NCBI RefSeq assembly: GCF_001742305.1
Contig: NZ_MJAT01000004.1
Coordinates: forward strand, 1 to 64,000
Direction: 5' to 3'
Source of the DNA: Desulfuribacillus stibiiarsenatis
GTDB taxonomy: Bacteria > Bacillota > Bacilli > Desulfuribacillales > Desulfuribacillaceae
DNA: 64,000 nucleotides
A model generated the notes under the pieces. It did not search any database, was not told the origin of the DNA, and was given only the letters and a program-made list of their open reading frames with translations. Position 1 is the stretch's first letter. Every line of letters starts with the position of its first letter. This document shows positions 58,826 through 64,000 of this stretch, in pieces. Made by a program: the position numbers and the translations under genes.

Positions 58826-61027
58826 ATGAGTAAGAATATTGTTTTAGCGGAGAAGCCTTCGGTAGGTAGAGATTTAGCGAGGGTACTGAATTGTAATAAA
58901 AAAGGGAACGGCTATCTCGAGGGAGATCAATATATTGTAACCTGGGCATTGGGACATTTAGTTACCTTAGCAGATCCGGAAGTATATGACGATAAATATA
59001 AATCGTGGCAACTGGAGCATTTGCCTTTAATGCCGCAACCATTAAAGCTTGTGGTTATCAAACAAAGTGGGAAACAGTTCAAAATCGTGAAAGAGCTTCT
59101 AACGAGGAAAGATGTAAAAGAAGTTATTATTGCTACCGATGCCGGACGCGAAGGTGAGCTTGTCGCTCGCTGGATTCTTGAAAAAGCGAATGTAAAAAAG
59201 CCACTTAAAAGGCTATGGATATCCTCAGTCACGGACAAAGCGATTAAAGAAGGCTTCCAAAAGCTAAGAAATGGTAAGGAGTTTGACAATTTATACGCTT
59301 CGGCTGTAGCTCGTTCTGAGGCGGATTGGATTGTTGGCATCAATGCAACGAGAGCGTTAACGTGTAAATATAATGCGCAGTTATCTTGTGGTAGGGTACA
59401 GACTCCGACGCTTGCAATCATTGCACAACGGGAAGAGGAAATACAGAAGTTCCAACCAAAATCCTATTATGGAATTGCAGTAACTGCAAGCAATGGTCTA
59501 AGTCTTACTTGGCAAGATCAGAAGACGAAGGAAACAAGAACCTTCGATAAAGAGGTATGCGATCGAATCATAGGACAGATGAAGGGACAGCCAGCAAAAG
59601 TACTTGGTATTCAAAAAGCACACAAGAAAGCTTATGCGCCTCAGTTATATGATTTAACCGAGTTGCAAAGGGATGCCAATCGAATCTTTGGCTTTTCTGC
59701 CAAAGAAACAGTATCTATCATGCAGGGTCTATATGAAAGCCATAAATGTTTAACCTACCCACGGACTGACTCACGCTACCTATCAACGGATATCGTAGAT
59801 ACTTTGAAGGATCGAGTGAAGGCATGTGCTATTGGTGAATATACGAAATTAACTGCCAAAATTTTACGCAACCCAATCAAAGGAAATAGCCATTTTGTGG
59901 ATAACCAAAAGGTAACGGACCATCATGCCATTATACCAACGGAGCAATCTCCGATTCTTGGGAAGTTAAGTGATAAGGAACGAAAGATTTACGACCTAGT
60001 GGTGAAACGGTTCCTCGCTGTGCTTTTCCCGGCTTTCGAATATGAACAACGCACCATTACAGCCAAAATCGGGAGCGAAACCTTAATAGCCAAAGGAAAG
60101 ACAGTCATCTCCCTTGGTTGGAAAGAAGTATATGATAACCATTTCCAAGAAGATGATGACTCCCGAAATGATGATGGGCATGATATGGACCAAACACTAC
60201 CACCAGTCAACGAAGGTGAAGTATTATCTGTTGCTAAAATTGATCAGACAAAAGGGGCAACAAAGCCACCATCATATTTTAATGAAGGAACTTTATTGTC
60301 GGCAATGGAGAATCCAACACGGTATATGAATAGTAGCAACAAGGATTTGATTCAAACGATAGGCCATACTGGTGGGCTAGGTACTGTTGCGACAAGGGCA
60401 GATATTATTGAAAAGCTTCTCAATAGTTTTCTCATAGAGAAAAAAGGGAAGGAAGTACACGTTACGTCAAAGGGGAAACAGCTTTTAAACCTAGTGCCAA
60501 AAGATTTAAAATCTCCAGAATTGACAGCATCGTGGGAACAGAAGCTGAGTGCCATTGCAAAAGGAAACCTCGATAAGAATCATTTTATTAACGAAATGAA
60601 GAACTACGCGGCAACAGTGGTTAGAGAAATTAAAAGCGACGCAAAGGTCTTTAAACATGATAACGTTTCCAGAACAAAATGTCCTGATTGTGGGAAATAT
60701 TTATTAGAAGTTAACGGCAAAAAGGGTAAAATGCTGGTCTGCGAAGATCGCGAATGTGGACACCGGAAGGGAATCGCACAAATTACCAACGCACGATGCC
60801 CAGAATGCAAGAAAAAGTTAGAGCTGCGTGGCGAAGGGGAAGGGCAAATTTTCGTCTGCAAATGTGGTCATCGAGAGAAAATGAGCGCTTTTGCAGAACG
60901 CAGAAAGCAAGGGAATACTAAGGTATCTAAACAAGAAACATCAAAGTATATTAGAGAATTAAACAAAGAAGCGGAGCCAGTGAACACGGCGCTCGCTGAG
61001 GCGCTAGCTAAACTTAACTTAAAATAA
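58826..61027 (+). CDS. topB: DNA topoisomerase III
   Basis: 733 aa. Toprim domain (1-135; VLAEKPSVGRDLA, DAGREGELVARWIL), then the type IA core with the nucleophile Tyr in CLTYPRTDSRYLS (about 310-322). The C-terminal tail has two zinc-ribbon-like Cys sets (CPDCGKYLLEV ... CEDREC; CPECKKKLEL ... CKCG, about 617-683). It relaxes and decatenates DNA. Length and motifs are standard for the Bacilli TopB. Starts after GAGAGGACC. Confidence 0.95.
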   Translation: MSKNIVLAEKPSVGRDLARVLNCNKKGNGYLEGDQYIVTWALGHLVTLADPEVYDDKYKSWQLEHLPLMPQPLKLVVIKQSGKQFKIVKELLTRKDVKEVIIATDAGREGELVARWILEKANVKKPLKRLWISSVTDKAIKEGFQKLRNGKEFDNLYASAVARSEADWIVGINATRALTCKYNAQLSCGRVQTPTLAIIAQREEEIQKFQPKSYYGIAVTASNGLSLTWQDQKTKETRTFDKEVCDRIIGQMKGQPAKVLGIQKAHKKAYAPQLYDLTELQRDANRIFGFSAKETVSIMQGLYESHKCLTYPRTDSRYLSTDIVDTLKDRVKACAIGEYTKLTAKILRNPIKGNSHFVDNQKVTDHHAIIPTEQSPILGKLSDKERKIYDLVVKRFLAVLFPAFEYEQRTITAKIGSETLIAKGKTVISLGWKEVYDNHFQEDDDSRNDDGHDMDQTLPPVNEGEVLSVAKIDQTKGATKPPSYFNEGTLLSAMENPTRYMNSSNKDLIQTIGHTGGLGTVATRADIIEKLLNSFLIEKKGKEVHVTSKGKQLLNLVPKDLKSPELTASWEQKLSAIAKGNLDKNHFINEMKNYAATVVREIKSDAKVFKHDNVSRTKCPDCGKYLLEVNGKKGKMLVCEDRECGHRKGIAQITNARCPECKKKLELRGEGEGQIFVCKCGHREKMSAFAERRKQGNTKVSKQETSKYIRELNKEAEPVNTALAEALAKLNLK

Positions 61028-61124
61028 ATAACTAACAAGTGTTTAGTGTAAAGTGAAATTTATTACTCTACTGAATTAGAAAAAGATTATAAGAGGCATA
61101 CTAGTAGCTAAGGGGGTATAACAC

Positions 61125-61976
61125 ATGGAAAGTTGTCTAAGAAAAAAGGTAAAAATCAATGTAATGCTTATGCTGATTACTCTTATTATGCTAGGAATCA
61201 TTGCCGGGTGCGGAACAGCAAAGGCGCCAGCGATACCGAATCAGCCGGAACCAGGTGGAACTGATATGGAGATTGTATTTGAGCGAGGGATTTTCCGACC
61301 GGAGGATAATCAATTACCAGAAGAAATTAAGAAATGGATTAGCATATCCCGTGAAGTGCAAGCTGTTCAGGAACGAGTCTTTGAAGGGAATCGATACGTA
61401 CTCATAACAGATGGGATGCGCCCAACGGGTGGATTTTCTGTGGAAGTACAGGAGGCAATTGTTCAGGGCGAAAATCTTGAGGTGAGGATTAAGACAATAG
61501 AGCCAAAGGAAGGTCAAATGGTAACGGAGGCAATCACGCATCCCTATGATCTTGTAATAGTAGAGAACACAACATTGCCGCTTGAGTATGTGAGTGTAGA
61601 CAATCCGAATCAATACTTCATGAGAGTAATGGATTCTCAAGGTAATTACGGTATTATCAATCAAGAAATTGTGGCATTTTCTTATTGGGTAAAAATATAT
61701 ACGCCAGAACCTAATCAAAAGGTTGAAGGTAGTATTAATTTATCGGGTCTTGCGAATGTATATGAGGGTACTGTGAATTATGAATTGTTAGATGGGAATG
61801 GAAATGCAATTTTAGAGGGTTTTACGACTGCTGCCATGGGAGATTGGATGCATTTTCAAGAAACTATCGAGATTCCTCAAGAGCATATTGGAAAACCTTT
61901 GCAATTAGAAGTGTTTACTATCAGTCCAAAAGATGGAGCAAAGGATCAAGTAATTGAGGTACCGATAAATAAATAA
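61125..61976 (+). CDS. Lipoprotein with PrcB-C-like and Gmad2 domains
   Basis: 283 aa. Signal with lipobox (IIAGC, Cys about 29). Residues about 90-155 resemble the protease-complex PrcB C-terminal domain (GMRPTGGFSVEVQEA; TIEPKEGQMVTEAITHPYDLV). Residues about 187-280 are a Gmad2 immunoglobulin-like domain (YTPEPNQKVEGSINLSG ... WMHFQETIEI). It is anchored on the outer face of the membrane. Spore-formers carry related proteins linked to germination or sporulation. The precise role is unknown. Confidence 0.8.
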   Translation: MESCLRKKVKINVMLMLITLIMLGIIAGCGTAKAPAIPNQPEPGGTDMEIVFERGIFRPEDNQLPEEIKKWISISREVQAVQERVFEGNRYVLITDGMRPTGGFSVEVQEAIVQGENLEVRIKTIEPKEGQMVTEAITHPYDLVIVENTTLPLEYVSVDNPNQYFMRVMDSQGNYGIINQEIVAFSYWVKIYTPEPNQKVEGSINLSGLANVYEGTVNYELLDGNGNAILEGFTTAAMGDWMHFQETIEIPQEHIGKPLQLEVFTISPKDGAKDQVIEVPINK

Positions 61977-62000
61977 CTTATGATAAGGGAAGACGATAAG

Positions 62001-62036
62001 AAAATTTCCTAGCTTAGTCTAGGGAATTTTTTTTTG
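62001..62036 (+). terminator. Terminator of the Gmad2 lipoprotein gene
   Basis: AAAATTTCCTAG (62001-62012) pairs with CTAGGGAATTTT (62019-62030) with one wobble, then six Ts. The interval 62037-62245 holds no gene or TPP riboswitch that I can see. Confidence 0.7.
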
Positions 62037-62245
62037 TGCGACTATAACCAGATTGTATTGAATTACAATTTTTCAAAAGATATAATTATGTTTATTGTAT
62101 TATTGCCAAATAGCAATGAGGCTATAGACCAAGTCCTTTATGCTGCTAATGAAAATGGAAGAAATTAAGCAATCTGTTCAAGTTGTTAAGGATATATATT
62201 ATTTATATAGGAATTATGTAGATTATTAGAAATGGAGTTGCATAA

Positions 62246-62797
62246 ATGGGACGTGAAAGACTGATAACAATGATGGAGATTGCAATCCTGGCCGGGATCT
62301 CGGTTATTCTAGGATATCTGAAATTCGGGGCATTATGGGCGTTTGGTGGTTCAATTTCACTTGTGATGGTACCAATTTTCGTTATCGCATATCGTAGGGG
62401 CTGGAAAGCTGGGATTATGACAGGTTTTTTAGTAGGGGTTTTACACCTAATCACTGGTGCTACGGTTGTGCATCCCGTACAATTAGTCTTAGATTATCCA
62501 TTTGCATATACTGTACTTGGATTTGCAAGTGCATTTTCATTGCAAAAAGCAGATAAAGCAGGCGTTTCCCCTTTTTGGATGATTGCAGGAATATTACTCG
62601 CCGCAACTCTCCGCTTTATCAGCCATTTTATATCAGGAATAATCTGGTTCGGGGAATATGCTCCCGAGGGAATGCCGGTAGCATTATATTCGTTTCTATA
62701 TAATATCTCCTATCTATTACCAGAGGTTCTGATTACTATGGTAGTTGTAGTTCTAGTCGCGAGATATTACCCTAGATTCTTTCAAGTAAGAAAGTAA
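62246..62797 (+). CDS. thiT: Energy-coupling-factor thiamine transporter S component ThiT
   Basis: 183 aa, six hydrophobic segments. Thiamine-binding signatures LWAFGGSISLVMVPIF (about 31-46), HPVQLVLDYPFAYT (about 76-89) and ISGIIWFGEYAPEG (about 131-144) are those of ThiT. It works with the shared EcfA/A'/T module encoded elsewhere. A TPP riboswitch is usual upstream in this family but is not recognisable here. Ends in its own terminator. Confidence 0.9.
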   Translation: MGRERLITMMEIAILAGISVILGYLKFGALWAFGGSISLVMVPIFVIAYRRGWKAGIMTGFLVGVLHLITGATVVHPVQLVLDYPFAYTVLGFASAFSLQKADKAGVSPFWMIAGILLAATLRFISHFISGIIWFGEYAPEGMPVALYSFLYNISYLLPEVLITMVVVVLVARYYPRFFQVRK

Positions 62798-62841
62798 GTT
62801 TAAACAGCATATAAATCAGCAAAATGAGTGTATCACCATAG

Positions 62842-62894
62842 AAAATCGCCAGCATATTGTGAGGGAATATCTTACGACTAAGGTTGGCGATTTT
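62842..62894 (+). terminator. thiT terminator
   Basis: AAAATCGCCAGC (62842-62853) pairs with GTTGGCGATTTT (62883-62894), with one G-T wobble, 29-nt loop and T tail. Confidence 0.65.
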
Positions 62895-62927
62895 TATATA
62901 TCAAATTAGTTATTGAGGAGGATTAGC

Positions 62928-64000
62928 ATGTTTAACCAAAGGAATGATGTGATGAGGAAAATACCGAACGTAGAACAGCTACTATCGGCATTCCAGGATG
63001 GTGTCATCATCACAGATCGTTTCGGTCAAATTTTAATGATGAATGAAGTCGCCCAATTAATCACTGGTTGGACATTGTTAGAAGCAAAGGGTAAAGCACT
63101 TGCAACGATATTTCCTGTACACTTAACGGAAGGTTGTACGGCTTTAATGACGAAGTCTGGTGACGAAGTTTATGTAGAAATGTTTAATTCTAGCATTTCA
63201 ATAATAGCAGCAAACGAAGATAAAGAGAACACTCTCCAAATGACTATCTTTCGCATTGTAAGCGCATGTAGCATGGCAAACGAATTACTTGTCGTATCGG
63301 AGCAGAATCTCCGGATGGTTTTCAATAGTGTATATGATGGGATTATTATTCACGATTTACAAGGGAAAATCATTGATGTGAATGATAGAATGTTAGAAAT
63401 GTATAAATTAGAGAGATATGAGGCAATCCATGCTTCTGTGGAAGAACTTTCCAGTCCGGAAAATGATATAAATAAGCTTCCGTCTATTTGGCTATCTGTA
63501 TTAAATGGTGAGAGCCAATTTTTCGAATGGAAAGCGAGAAGACCCCATGACGATGTAATGTTTGATGTAGAAGTCTCCCTGAGGAAAATCCAATTACATC
63601 ATCAAGAAGTAATTCTAGCGACAGTCCGCGACATTTCCGAACGGAAACAAACAGAAGAAATAATCCGATACCTAAGCTTTAATGATAAATTAACAGGACT
63701 ATTTAATCGGGCGTTTTTCGAAGAAGAACTAAAGAGGTTGGATGAGGAGCAATTCCTTCCCTTGAGTATTATTATGGCCGACGTAAATGGGTTAAAGCTT
63801 GTCAATGATGCCTTTGGTCATATGGCAGGAGACAAATTAATTAAAAATGTTGCACGGGCGTTGTCGCAATCGACCCGTACTCAAGATGTTGTGGCACGTT
63901 GGGGTGGAGATGAATTTGCCATTATATTACCGAATACAGATGAAGCTGGGGTTACATCAGTCTGTAACCGAGTAAAAAGCATCTGCGCAAAAACTACACC
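62928..64000 (+). CDS. PAS-PAS-GGDEF diguanylate cyclase (3' end outside window)
   Basis: At least 357 aa; the reading frame is open to the window edge. Two PAS-like domains (about 15-115, ITDRFGQILMMNEVAQLITGW; 130-240, DGIIIHDLQGKIIDVNDRML) precede a GGDEF domain starting at LTGLFNRAFFEEEL. The active loop RWGGDEF is at about 324-330. The domain should synthesise c-di-GMP. The loop is canonical, and any inhibitory RxxD site or extra EAL/HD-GYP domain further on cannot be judged. GAGGAGGA precedes the ATG. Confidence 0.88.
   Translation, partial: MFNQRNDVMRKIPNVEQLLSAFQDGVIITDRFGQILMMNEVAQLITGWTLLEAKGKALATIFPVHLTEGCTALMTKSGDEVYVEMFNSSISIIAANEDKENTLQMTIFRIVSACSMANELLVVSEQNLRMVFNSVYDGIIIHDLQGKIIDVNDRMLEMYKLERYEAIHASVEELSSPENDINKLPSIWLSVLNGESQFFEWKARRPHDDVMFDVEVSLRKIQLHHQEVILATVRDISERKQTEEIIRYLSFNDKLTGLFNRAFFEEELKRLDEEQFLPLSIIMADVNGLKLVNDAFGHMAGDKLIKNVARALSQSTRTQDVVARWGGDEFAIILPNTDEAGVTSVCNRVKSICAKTT

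Noticed and set aside
62037-62245. TPP riboswitch before thiT
   Set aside because: The CUGAGA-containing core and helices of the THI element are not found on either strand.
1-64000. CRISPR array or tRNA/rRNA genes
   Set aside because: No regularly spaced identical repeats of 23-40 bp with unique spacers, and no cloverleaf or rRNA signature, were seen on either strand.

Overview
The window comes from a low-G+C, endospore-forming Bacillota, probably a Bacilli-like lineage. Evidence: strong AGGAGG-type ribosome sites, frequent TTG and GTG starts, a LysM/GH18 spore-cortex-type hydrolase, lutABC lactate genes, HelD, an S-component thiamine transporter, a yybP-ykoY riboswitch, and many MarR/TetR regulators beside the efflux or redox genes they probably control. 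The genus cannot be fixed from sequence alone. Several anaerobe-flavoured redox genes (EFR1-type flavodoxin/ferredoxin, a multi-[4Fe-4S] protein) sit beside aerobic-type metabolism (malate synthase G, LutABC).

Layout. 1-1561: an IS66 element end abutting a truncated IS3/IS150-type element whose transposase has lost its catalytic Glu. 1.6-4.1 kb: a ParB-like protein, then a divergent EFR1 gene and MarR gene separated by two palindromic operators. 4.2-7.1 kb: lutABC. 7.3-9.3 kb: a DinG-type helicase. 9.6-12.6 kb: a type II restriction-modification locus (PD-(D/E)xK-like protein, small basic protein, C5 methyltransferase, BglII-like endonuclease). 13-18.5 kb: a VanRS-like two-component pair, then a TetR gene under a 54-bp palindrome and a membrane-anchored serine hydrolase. 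18.5-26 kb: gene remnants mixed with DUF2935, HelD, AlkD-like, MarR/NAD(P)H oxidoreductase and MBL-fold genes.

26.1-30.8 kb is a cyanophycin operon: isoaspartyl dipeptidase, cyanophycinase and cyanophycin synthetase. It encodes synthesis and complete breakdown of the Asp-Arg storage polymer in one transcription unit. 31-33 kb: a pentapeptide-repeat protein, a Ca2+/Na+-type antiporter behind a yybP-ykoY riboswitch, and a LEA-like hydrophilic protein.

33.3-37.2 kb is a decayed accessory island bounded by two 119/120-bp direct repeats. It holds remnants of a rhodanese, a formyl-THF ligase, an IS and a chemotaxis receptor, plus a SET-domain gene. At its core is the most notable structure in the window: a tyrosine recombinase gene, alone between two perfect 37-bp inverted repeats. 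Each repeat contains a 28-bp dif-like site (11-bp arms, 6-bp asymmetric centre). The cassette abuts a catalytically complete EAL c-di-GMP phosphodiesterase gene and looks like a self-contained DNA-inversion switch. HD-GYP (47.7 kb) and PAS-GGDEF (62.9 kb) genes also belong to c-di-GMP signalling.

37-64 kb is mostly ordinary chromosome: VCBS-like, DUF421, GyrI-like, DUF1499, GIY-YIG-like, SleL-like, an RND efflux pair, ung, HD-GYP, nitroreductase, DUF188, a DEAD-box helicase, malate synthase G, MarR+MATE, an Fe-S protein, MarR+NmrA-like, topB, a Gmad2 lipoprotein, thiT and a PAS-GGDEF gene cut by the window edge. No rRNA, tRNA or CRISPR array was seen.
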